NCBI GenBank assembly: GCA_012523535.1
Contig: JAAYII010000352.1
Coordinates: 1-5,658 of the forward strand
DNA: 5,658 nucleotides
Direction of reading: 5' to 3'
Origin: Peptococcaceae bacterium
GTDB lineage: Bacteria; Bacillota; Desulfitobacteriia; Desulfitobacteriales; Syntrophobotulaceae
Shown here: in pieces, positions 1 through 5,069 of the stretch
How positions within the stretch are numbered: the first letter of the stretch is position 1
Layout of the letters: the number at the start of each line of letters is the position of its first letter
Notes under the pieces: generated by a model
Databases searched by the model: none
What the model was told of the DNA's origin: nothing
What the model saw: only the letters and a program-made list of their open reading frames with translations
Translations under genes and position numbers: made by a program

Positions 1-253
1 CCGCATCCCAGCCCAAATCGCGCGGATACTTGTCATAATCCTCATTGGGGCCGAATTGAAGGGGATTAACAAAAATACTCATAACTATATAAAACTTGTC
101 GCGAGCCTCATCTTGCCTACGGGCATGCTCAGCCATGGAAAGATGTCCTTGATGCAAAAAACCCATGGTTGGAATTAAAACAATACTTTTTCCCTGTTTC
201 CTGGCCTGTTTAACATATTCTCTTAATTCAGCTATTTGTTTTGTTATCTTCAT
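1..253 (-). CDS. panC: Pantothenate synthetase (pantoate-beta-alanine ligase), N-terminal part, truncated by the window edge
   Basis: PanC joins pantoate and beta-alanine using ATP, through a pantoyl-adenylate, in the last step of cytoplasmic pantothenate synthesis. The first 84 residues are visible. They carry the ATP-binding motif PTMGFLHQGHLSM (residues 28-40, with the HxGH nucleotidyltransferase signature) and the family block SIFVNPLQFGPNEDYDKYPR (59-78), so identification is firm. The ATG at 253 is preceded by AGGAGG at 260-265 with 6 nt spacing. It lies only 17 nt after the stop of the DUF2520 gene, which argues for one pantothenate transcript. Compared with the Bacillus subtilis and E. 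coli proteins as I recall them, about five extra residues lie between the HxGH helix and SIFVNP (around residues 46-54). The remainder of the enzyme lies beyond the left edge. Confidence 0.95.
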   Translation of the reverse strand, partial: MKITKQIAELREYVKQARKQGKSIVLIPTMGFLHQGHLSMAEHARRQDEARDKFYIVMSIFVNPLQFGPNEDYDKYPRDLGWDA

Positions 254-259
254 TTTTTT

Positions 260-265
260 CCTCCT
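260..265 (-). promoter_or_regulatory. Ribosome binding site of panC
   Basis: A perfect AGGAGG lies 6 nt before the panC ATG at 253. It is the strongest Shine-Dalgarno match near the left edge and fixes the start. It lies within the 17 nt between the DUF2520 stop and panC, so panC can be translated from a shared message. Confidence 0.85.
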
Positions 266-270
266 GTTTG

Positions 271-1167
271 TCAATGCACTTTGGCTGAGCTTTCCAGCAA
301 GCGTTTTAGTTCCTGAAATGCTTTCGGGTCATAAACACTTCCATGTTGATAACTTTTATTTTGTCCCAATTCCAAAGCCAGCCGCCCTAACCCTTTGTAA
401 ATTTCAACAAATTCTTCAGGCATCTCTTTCAAATGTTTAGCTACTACCTCGACATCACCCCGAGCTATAGGCCCGGTTATCGCTTCCGTTATCCCTACAC
501 GGGCAATGTTTTTATAAGCGCCTTCCATCAGCGGCAGTAAAGACTCAAGGGCATCTTTTTTCTCTATGCCTACCAAGCCAAACAATTTAACCGCCAGAAA
601 GCAAAGAGCCACAAGATAGTTGGAAGCTACCACTGCAGCGGCGTGATAGAGAGTCTTGTTGGACGGCTCAATACGGTGCGGAATTCCTCCTAATATTTCC
701 ACGAGCTTTAATCCTACCTCTTCTACCTTGCCTGAACTGCCTTCCAGGCCAAAATGAGTCCCCGGCAATAAAGTCAATGCGCTGTCCACATTAGCGAAGG
801 CCTGCAGGGGATGAATTGATAGATAACCTACCGGTAGACTTGGATCTTTGCACATAATTTCTGACCGCAAAGAACCGGAACAATGAACCCAGATTTGATC
901 TTTTTTTCTGGATTTATAGGAGGACAATTTATCCGCTACTTGTTCAATAGCGCTGTCCTGGGTAGTAATAAAAATTAAATCCGCCAGTCGCGATATTTGT
1001 TCAAGGGTCAAATGTTCTTTGGGTAGATACCCGCAAAACCTTTCATACGAAGCCTGGCTCCGAGTGTTCACCCCAACACATTTAAGACCGGCCTTTTCTA
1101 AAATTATCGCTATGGAAGTTCCTACAACCCCTGTGCCGATAATAGCAAAACTCTTAGTATCCAACAA
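271..1167 (-). CDS. Rossmann-fold DUF2520 oxidoreductase, candidate PanG-type ketopantoate reductase
   Basis: This is a NAD(P)-dependent, 6-phosphogluconate-dehydrogenase-like protein of about 298 residues. Counting from the upstream in-frame GTG at 1197, the dinucleotide-binding loop GTGVVGTSIA is at 21-30, HCSGSL at 105-110, SIHPLQAFA at 127-135, LYHAAAVVASNYLVAL at 183-198 and ITGPIARGD at 240-248; the last three blocks are typical of DUF2520 proteins. The start is placed at the tandem TTG codons (1167 or 1164) because AGAGGTG at 1175-1181 sits 7 or 10 nt before them. The GTG at 1197 has no ribosome site and lies inside a hairpin. Established knowledge: PanG, an alternative ketopantoate reductase described in Francisella, with homologues in Enterococcus and Clostridioides, is as far as I recall of this family. 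Inference: direct linkage to panC suggests it reduces ketopantoate to pantoate here. Family call firm, substrate moderately supported. Confidence 0.88.
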   Translation of the reverse strand: MLDTKSFAIIGTGVVGTSIAIILEKAGLKCVGVNTRSQASYERFCGYLPKEHLTLEQISRLADLIFITTQDSAIEQVADKLSSYKSRKKDQIWVHCSGSLRSEIMCKDPSLPVGYLSIHPLQAFANVDSALTLLPGTHFGLEGSSGKVEEVGLKLVEILGGIPHRIEPSNKTLYHAAAVVASNYLVALCFLAVKLFGLVGIEKKDALESLLPLMEGAYKNIARVGITEAITGPIARGDVEVVAKHLKEMPEEFVEIYKGLGRLALELGQNKSYQHGSVYDPKAFQELKRLLESSAKVH

Positions 1168-1170
1168 AAA

Positions 1171-1224
1171 AATACACCTCTTTTGGCGAAGGTGCACTAA
1201 ATATCTTAGTTATTCGCCTTCACC
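1171..1224 (-). promoter_or_regulatory. Structured 5' leader with two mutually exclusive hairpins before the DUF2520 gene
   Basis: Hairpin A pairs GGTGAAGG (1224-1217) with CCTTCGCC (1192-1185), eight pairs with one G-U. It has an inner five-pair stem ACTAA/TTAGT (1210-1206 with 1200-1196). Hairpin B pairs AGTGCACCT (1198-1190) with AGGTGTATT (1179-1171), nine pairs with two G-U and a 10-nt loop, covering the ribosome site AGAGGTG. Both use bases 1190-1192 and 1196-1198, so they cannot coexist. The pairings are read directly from the sequence; a switching role is inference, and no known riboswitch class is recognised. Confidence 0.4.
1175..1181 (-). promoter_or_regulatory. Ribosome binding site deciding a TTG start for the DUF2520 gene
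   Basis: AGAGGTG is 7 nt before the TTG at 1167 and 10 nt before the TTG at 1164. No comparable site precedes the GTG at 1197. The sequence can also pair with TGCACCT about 10 nt upstream, which would hide it from the ribosome. Confidence 0.65.
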
Positions 1225-1376
1225 GTCCCAGTATTATATCCAAGCGGCTTATGCGCAATTCACAATTTAGTTTTTAATAGTCTTTTGCAAATTGCTGTAC
1301 TTTTATTTATTGCCCTTTTAAAATGCTACGGTACAATTCGTCAAGATATTGCCCGCAGTTGTCATTGTTCATTATA
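1198..1376. other. Intergenic region between folK and the DUF2520 gene
   Basis: This is the longest gap in the window. It holds the probable -10 box and the leader hairpin described separately. It also contains a 21-codon open frame directly after folK (1307-1372, minus strand) that lacks a ribosome site. I see no stem plus T-tract that would end the folK transcript, so read-through into the pantothenate genes is possible. Confidence 0.6.
1233..1238 (-). promoter_or_regulatory. Probable -10 box (TATAAT) of the DUF2520-panC unit
   Basis: A perfect TATAAT on the minus strand would start transcription near 1226, just before the leader hairpin. The -35 region is poor: the hexamer at 17-nt spacing is GAATTG (1256-1261). 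TTGTGA (1260-1265) and TTGCGC (1253-1258) are spaced 21 and 14 nt. It is therefore a plausible promoter with a weak or activator-dependent -35, not a proven one. Confidence 0.4.
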
Positions 1377-1862
1377 TTATATATCAATTCTATTTAAAAG
1401 TATTTTTTGAACTTTACCTTCTCCTTTAGCATCCTTTACTTTTTGCCCCGACGGCAATATGAACTCCGGAGCTATTTCCCTTAAAGGGGCAAGTACAAAT
1501 TCCCGTTGTTGCATATAGGGATGAGGAATTGTAAGCTCCTCCGAATCAATTTGCAGATTTTGATAAGTAAGGATATCAATGTCAATAACCCTCGGTCCCC
1601 AATGTATTTCCCTCTTTCTGCCGAGCAACTGTTCTATTTCCAAACAGCGGTGAAGCAGTTCAATCGGTTCTAAGGTAGTGTCTATTTCTATGACAATATT
1701 TAAAAAAGAATCCTGGTCAACCCCACCCCAAGGCTCAGTCTCATAAAAGCTGGAAATATTAACGACTTTTATTCCCCGGCTTTGTGCTAACATTCTGGTC
1801 GCGGATTCCAGATTATATCTTTTATCGCCCTGGTTGCTGCCTAGACTTAAATAAGCAATCAT
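1377..1862 (-). CDS. folK: 2-amino-4-hydroxy-6-hydroxymethyldihydropteridine diphosphokinase (HPPK)
   Basis: HPPK transfers pyrophosphate from ATP to 6-hydroxymethyl-7,8-dihydropterin, making the substrate for dihydropteroate synthase in the cytoplasmic folate pathway. The 161-residue protein has normal family length. It shows the N-terminal LSLGSNQGDKRYNL (6-19), the pterin-side block FYETEPWG (39-46) with SFLN (52-55), and the HPPK signature HWGPRVIDIDIL (87-98), whose Asp94 and Asp96 are the expected magnesium ligands. IPHPYMQQREFVLAPL (112-127) completes the conserved C-terminal part. The ATG at 1862 follows the folB stop by 2 nt and has AGGGAG (1871-1876) at 8 nt, inside the end of folB, so translation is probably coupled. 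It is the last gene of the folate block. All key residues that I can recognise are present. Confidence 0.97.
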   Translation of the reverse strand: MIAYLSLGSNQGDKRYNLESATRMLAQSRGIKVVNISSFYETEPWGGVDQDSFLNIVIEIDTTLEPIELLHRCLEIEQLLGRKREIHWGPRVIDIDILTYQNLQIDSEELTIPHPYMQQREFVLAPLREIAPEFILPSGQKVKDAKGEGKVQKILLNRIDI

Positions 1863-1864
1863 TT

Positions 1865-2227
1865 TTATTTCTCCCTAATTGTTTCTGCAGAGATATCCGC
1901 CAATAATCCCGGAATAGGGGCCTGGGGCTTGTGAACTTCTACCCTGACCTTTGTACATTCAAATTCATCCAGAATCCTGCCCGCAATTCTGTCTGCGAGA
2001 GACTCAATTAAGTCAAAACGTTCATTTTCCACACATTGTTTAACTACCTGATAAACCAGACTGTAATCAATGGTATAAGCCAAATTATCATTTTTGTTTT
2101 CCAGTCCGGGAAAGTGAATATCCACATCGACGGAAAACTTTTGGCCTAGTTTCTTTTCCTCCGGCAAAACCCCGTGATAAGCATAGAATTCCATTTTTCG
2201 CAAATGAATAATATTCTCAGTTTTCAT
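1865..2227 (-). CDS. folB: Dihydroneopterin aldolase
   Basis: FolB cleaves 7,8-dihydroneopterin to 6-hydroxymethyl-7,8-dihydropterin and glycolaldehyde, the step before FolK. From the ATG at 2227 the protein is 120 residues, the usual length. Visible family blocks are FYAYHGVLPEEKKLGQ, containing the conserved YHG and Glu of the pterin pocket, then TIDYSLVY, then LIESLADRIA with the pterin-anchoring Glu, and VRVEVHKPQAPIPG with the catalytic Lys near residue 100. An in-frame ATG at 2239 would add four residues, but GGAG at 2234-2237 lies within its first codons and 6 nt before the ATG at 2227, so the internal start is preferred. The gene overlaps the end of folP by 11 nt, a typical coupled arrangement. 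Confidence 0.96.
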   Translation of the reverse strand: MKTENIIHLRKMEFYAYHGVLPEEKKLGQKFSVDVDIHFPGLENKNDNLAYTIDYSLVYQVVKQCVENERFDLIESLADRIAGRILDEFECTKVRVEVHKPQAPIPGLLADISAETIREK

Positions 2228-3074
2228 TTTTATCTCCATTAGATTTTCGTAGTACTTGGTCAGCCATTAATGCAGCTTTTTTATGAGGGAGAACATCGTG
2301 AACCCTTATAATATCCACTCCGCTTGCAATACCTAAAACACCCAGAGCAATAGAAGGTTCCAGACGTTCTTGAACAGGAAGATTTAAGGTATTTCCAATT
2401 ACCGATTTGCGCGAAACACCAAGTAGTACAGGGAAACCAAGCGATTTTAATTCCTTGAGGCGTCTGATCACTTCTATATTTTGTTCGGTTGTTTTACCGA
2501 AGCCAATTCCCGGATCGATAATTATTCGATCCTCTTGTACTCCGCTCTTGATTGCCAATTCAATGCTCCGAGCCAAAAAACGCAATATTTCCCCGATAAG
2601 GTCACGATAACAAGTGTTGTTCCTGTTATGCATAATTACTACCGGACAACCGTAGGCCCCAGCCACTCGGGCCATTTCATTATCTTTTTGCAATCCCCAA
2701 ATATCATTAATAATATGTACACCCAGATCTAAGGCTTTTTCGGCAATTTCAGCCTTCTGGGTATCAAGGGAAATAGGTATGGGAGTTTTTTTTACAAGTT
2801 CCTTAAGCACAGGCTCAAGTCTCGACCATTCTTCCTCTGCGCTTATTTCTTTATGCCCGGGACGAGTAGACTCCGCTCCAATATCCAATATATCTGCACC
2901 TTCAGAAATTAACTGTGCCGCGTGTTCCAATGCTTTTTGCGGTGTATAATATTTCCCGCCGTCAGAAAATGAATCGGGGGTAACATTGAGAATCCCCATT
3001 ATTAAAGTTCTTTTTCCTAATTCAAGAGTTAAGCCCCGGCAATCAATAATTTGAAGGTTGTATAGTTTTTGCAT
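2217..3074 (-). CDS. folP: Dihydropteroate synthase
   Basis: DHPS condenses 6-hydroxymethyl-dihydropterin pyrophosphate with p-aminobenzoate to give dihydropteroate; it is the sulfonamide target. From the ATG at 3074 the protein is 285 residues with the full TIM-barrel motif series: IMGILNVTPDSFSDGG (25-40), DILDIGAESTRPG (61-73), SLDT (102-105), NDIWG (123-127), IIDPGIGFGKT (185-195), GVSRKS (219-224) and RVHDV (257-261). Nothing needed for catalysis looks lost. The start is uncertain: AGGTGG at 3089-3094 is 8 nt before a TTG at 3080 but 14 nt before the ATG at 3074. A GTG at 3092 lies inside that ribosome site and is unlikely. The gene overlaps the 3' end of the DUF881 gene by 32-38 nt, and folB begins within its own last codons. 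Confidence 0.97.
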   Translation of the reverse strand: MQKLYNLQIIDCRGLTLELGKRTLIMGILNVTPDSFSDGGKYYTPQKALEHAAQLISEGADILDIGAESTRPGHKEISAEEEWSRLEPVLKELVKKTPIPISLDTQKAEIAEKALDLGVHIINDIWGLQKDNEMARVAGAYGCPVVIMHNRNNTCYRDLIGEILRFLARSIELAIKSGVQEDRIIIDPGIGFGKTTEQNIEVIRRLKELKSLGFPVLLGVSRKSVIGNTLNLPVQERLEPSIALGVLGIASGVDIIRVHDVLPHKKAALMADQVLRKSNGDKNEN

Positions 3075-3759
3075 ATTCAAAGGTATACCCACCTTTATAA
3101 GCCGGAATCGTTACAATTTCTTTAGTAAGATCTACTTTCATTCCAGCCTGTTTTAGAGGTAATATTTCCAGATTGGTTAGATAATCCACCAGTACAGTTT
3201 GGTCACCTATAGCCAGTATTTCATAGGTCGTTCCGCCTATTTTGCTTATCGGCACAGAGTTAACTAAAATTGTTGAATTGCCGCTCATTACTATTGAAGT
3301 ACAAAATACTATCCTTTGGCCGTTTATGCTAATCGCTTCGGCCCCGGCAAAACGCAAAGTATTGACAATCCTTCTCAAATCGTCAGTATTGATAGGAAAC
3401 AAAACATCAATATTTTGACCGCTGTCTTGAATTTTCAGTCTAATTCCGGGACCCTGGACAGCAATTGTCCCGTCTGACATTTTTAGTTCATTTAGTTTTT
3501 CAATAAGCAACGGATTATTTATGTTTTTCTCCCTGTAACTATTGATCTGTTCATTAAGCTGTTCTTGGATTTCCCGAAGCTTTTTATTCTTCTCAGTAAG
3601 ACTTTCGGTAACCGACTTTATCTGAGCCAATCTTTTGCTTTGAATTTGGGCAGCCGTATCCGCTTCTTCTTTGGTTTGAATTTGAACCGCAATTAAAAAG
3701 CCAATAATAATGGCAGCAATAGTGGCTACTGTAACTACATGCTTGTTCAAATTTCTCAA
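3043..3759 (-). CDS. Membrane-anchored DUF881 (YlxW/YlxX-like) protein, second of a pair
   Basis: The 238-residue protein has one N-terminal membrane segment (about residues 8-26), then a charged heptad-like stretch likely to form a coiled coil (about 30-92), then a DUF881 domain (about 95-232). Recognisable DUF881 features are VQGPGIRLKIQDS (101-113), AGAEAISINGQRI (138-150), YEILAIGD (179-186) and the closing TIPAYKGGYTFEYA (217-230). The predicted topology puts the coiled coil and DUF881 domain outside the membrane. The start is a TTG at 3759, supported by AAGGAGGG at 3766-3773 with 6 nt spacing. It follows the first DUF881 gene by 2 nt. The family has no proven activity; Bacillus relatives lie in the division gene cluster. 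The gene's 3' end overlaps folP, so expression is tied to folate genes. Confidence 0.87.
   Translation of the reverse strand: MRNLNKHVVTVATIAAIIIGFLIAVQIQTKEEADTAAQIQSKRLAQIKSVTESLTEKNKKLREIQEQLNEQINSYREKNINNPLLIEKLNELKMSDGTIAVQGPGIRLKIQDSGQNIDVLFPINTDDLRRIVNTLRFAGAEAISINGQRIVFCTSIVMSGNSTILVNSVPISKIGGTTYEILAIGDQTVLVDYLTNLEILPLKQAGMKVDLTKEIVTIPAYKGGYTFEYAKTIQPSNY
3079..3096 (-). promoter_or_regulatory. Ribosome binding site of folP held in a small hairpin
   Basis: AAAGGT (3096-3091), which carries the folP Shine-Dalgarno AGGTGG, can pair perfectly with ACCTTT (3084-3079) across a 6-nt loop. The element lies inside the translated end of the upstream DUF881 gene. A ribosome finishing that gene would melt it, which fits translational coupling. 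The pairing is seen; the function is inferred. Confidence 0.35.
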
Positions 3760-3761
3760 AA

Positions 3762-4469
3762 TTAACCCTCCTTAACCGGCTGGGCATATTTGAAGGTAAA
3801 CTGTTTGGCAGCCGGAACAGTAAGAGGTTCTTTCGGAGTTTCAAGCTTTCTGGTTATTCCATATAGTTGTTGATATTCTCCCAATTTATCCCATAAATAG
3901 AACTGCAACGCTGACTTGAGGTTTTCTTGATTACCGATAGCCACTATGTGATAGGGGGGCATCTGTCTAGTCCCATTAATCTGAATATAAGAACCACTGC
4001 AAAAGATTTCCGTATGAGCGGTCAAACGCTGATTATTAATAGCAATTGCTTCCGCTCCGCCGTTCCATAAAGCGTTAACCAATGCACTTAAATATTCTTC
4101 GTGGATAACATAATTACCCGCTTCAGCAATTCTTTCCTCACGGGAATCATCGAGAATAATTTTTATTCCCGGCCCTGTCATCCCTACAAGACAGGCATTG
4201 ATGCTGGCCTCTTCCAATTGTTGAGAAGCGAGAGCGGCCGCACCGTCCGCGGCTTGTAGTTTGGTAAGCTCCTCCCAGAGGTTTTCGTTTTCTTGAGTTA
4301 ACTTCTCATTTTCCATTTCTAATTGGATAAGGCTGGGTAGACTTGCTTCTTGTACGTCGTCAGCCTTATTATGTTGATAATAGGCTTTAATCAGGACAAC
4401 GGAAAAAAAACCAATAGCCAGTAAACAAAGAGTTATTAAACCTATGGCTATATTTTTATTGGGCTGCAT
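3762..4469 (-). CDS. Membrane-anchored DUF881 (YlxW/YlxX-like) protein, first of a pair
   Basis: From the ATG at 4469 the protein has 235 residues: a short basic N-terminus, one membrane segment (about 6-28), a Glu/Leu/Gln-rich likely coiled coil (about 44-90), and a DUF881 domain. The domain shows TGPGIKIILDDS (98-109), GGAEAIAINNQRL (137-149), HIVAIGN (174-180) and LTVPAAKQFTFKYA (216-229). It matches its downstream neighbour block for block but is clearly diverged, so the pair is an old duplication rather than a recent one. AGAGGTG at 4475-4481, 5 nt upstream, selects this start. An in-frame ATG at 4499 would begin inside the ndk terminator stem and is rejected. Function is unknown; in-tandem DUF881 pairs are known from the Bacillus division cluster. 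Confidence 0.86.
   Translation of the reverse strand: MQPNKNIAIGLITLCLLAIGFFSVVLIKAYYQHNKADDVQEASLPSLIQLEMENEKLTQENENLWEELTKLQAADGAAALASQQLEEASINACLVGMTGPGIKIILDDSREERIAEAGNYVIHEEYLSALVNALWNGGAEAIAINNQRLTAHTEIFCSGSYIQINGTRQMPPYHIVAIGNQENLKSALQFYLWDKLGEYQQLYGITRKLETPKEPLTVPAAKQFTFKYAQPVKEG
3766..3773 (-). promoter_or_regulatory. Strong ribosome binding site fixing a TTG start for the second DUF881 gene
   Basis: AAGGAGGG lies 6 nt before the TTG at 3759, and the intervening bases include the stop codon of the preceding DUF881 gene. No in-frame ATG is nearby, so the TTG start is the best supported choice. Confidence 0.75.
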
Positions 4470-4492
4470 GTTTTCACCTCTGTGATTCCAAA

Positions 4493-4516
4493 AGGACATC
4501 CATAAACGGATGTCCT
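4493..4516 (-). terminator. Stem-loop terminator or attenuator after ndk
   Basis: On the minus strand AGGACATCC (4516-4508) pairs perfectly with GGATGTCCT (4501-4493) across a 6-nt loop, nine pairs. The stem is followed by a short T run (four T including the last stem base). It starts 10 nt after the ndk stop. The short T run suggests partial termination, and there is little room for a promoter between it and the DUF881 start at 4469. Confidence 0.65.
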
Positions 4517-4525
4517 ACTACTTGA

Positions 4526-4972
4526 TCAACTCAGCCATTCTTCCCCGATTTTAGAATATGACATTAGTTCGTCTTCTCGAAAATACAACTTAATTTCTCT
4601 TTCTGCGCTTTCGGGGGAATCGGAGCCATGGATTATATTTCTACTGATGTCCAACGCATAGCTGCCTCTAATGGAGCCAGGACAAGCTTGAGCCGGATTT
4701 GTATCACCCATCATTTGCCTGGCTAAGGCAACTATATTTTTCCCTTCCCAAACCATGGCCACTACAGGAGAACTGGTGATATACTCAACCGTTGACTCGA
4801 AAAAAGGTTTTCCTTTGTGCTCCCGGTAATGAGCTTCAGCCGTCGCCCTGTCAAGCTTAAGCATTTTTAAGCCTATCAATTTAAAGCCTCTTTTTTCGAA
4901 ACGGGAAATAATCTCACCGATAAGTCCTCTTTGCACTGCGTCGGGCTTTAACATGAGAAATGTTTTTTCCAT
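4526..4972 (-). CDS. ndk: Nucleoside diphosphate kinase
   Basis: Ndk moves the gamma-phosphate from a nucleoside triphosphate, usually ATP, to other nucleoside diphosphates through a phospho-histidine, balancing cytoplasmic NTP and dNTP pools. From the ATG at 4972 the protein has 148 residues, the normal size. It begins with FLMLKPDAVQRGLIGEI (family motif with the conserved Lys), includes the loop GDTNPAQACPGSIRG, and has the active-site signature NIIHGSDS, with the catalytic His at 115. GGGAGA at 4980-4985, 7 nt upstream, supports this start over an in-frame ATG at 4987 that lies on the ribosome site itself. It follows ftsH by about 100 nt with no obvious terminator between, and is followed by its own stem-loop. 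No anomaly in the protein. Confidence 0.98.
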   Translation of the reverse strand: MEKTFLMLKPDAVQRGLIGEIISRFEKRGFKLIGLKMLKLDRATAEAHYREHKGKPFFESTVEYITSSPVVAMVWEGKNIVALARQMMGDTNPAQACPGSIRGSYALDISRNIIHGSDSPESAEREIKLYFREDELMSYSKIGEEWLS

Positions 4973-4989
4973 TCCGAATTCTCCCATAA

Positions 4990-5017
4990 ATTATTCTGTT
5001 AATTCATTATTCTGTTA
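4990..5017. repeat. 12-bp direct repeat in the ndk leader
   Basis: ATTATTCTGTTA occurs twice (4990-5001 and 5006-5017, plus-strand reading) separated by ATTC, a 16-bp period. It lies just upstream of the ndk ribosome site. It could be a protein-binding site or a local duplication in AT-rich DNA; the sequence alone does not decide. Confidence 0.7.
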
Positions 5018-5029
5018 TATTAAAGCAAA

Positions 5030-5058
5030 AATATAAGGAGCTTTTATCAAAATTTAAA
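5030..5058 (-). promoter_or_regulatory. Possible weak promoter before ndk
   Basis: TTTAAA (5058-5053) and TATATT (5035-5030) are spaced 17 nt on the minus strand and match the vegetative -35 and -10 consensus at four and five of six bases. In such AT-rich DNA this could be chance; ndk may instead be read through from ftsH. Confidence 0.25.
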
Positions 5059-5069
5059 TGTTATAATAG

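Noticed and set aside
165..440. Plus-strand open frame with a hydrophobic N-terminus, like a signal or membrane peptide
   Set aside because: It lies antisense to panC and the DUF2520 gene, both firmly identified, and its hydrophobicity is explained by the complementary codons.
271..1197. GTG at 1197 as the start of the DUF2520 gene, adding the residues MHLRQKRCIFL
   Set aside because: No ribosome site lies at a suitable distance, the codon falls within a hairpin, and the AGAGGTG downstream points to TTG 1167 or 1164, which places the Rossmann strand close to the N-terminus as usual.
1185..1224. Leader hairpin before the DUF2520 gene as a rho-independent terminator for folK
   Set aside because: The stem is followed by AAAAGAGGTG before the T run, so the T-tract is about ten bases too far away for an intrinsic terminator.
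1316..1344. Promoter from TTGACG (1344-1339) with TTAAAA (1321-1316) at 17 nt
   Set aside because: The -35 is good, but the -10 matches only three of six bases; the TATAAT at 1233-1238 is a better candidate and the two are too far apart to combine.
2217..3092. GTG at 3092 as the start of folP
   Set aside because: The codon is part of the AGGTGG ribosome site itself; TTG 3080 or ATG 3074 fit better.
3593..3844. Minus-strand open frame spanning the junction of the two DUF881 genes
   Set aside because: It runs in another frame of two well-supported genes, has a Ser/Cys/His-rich composition typical of an out-of-frame reading, and matches no family.
5035..5060. Plus-strand AAGGAG followed by an ATG near 5058
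   Set aside because: The spacing is too long and the frame stops after two codons, so no gene is encoded.
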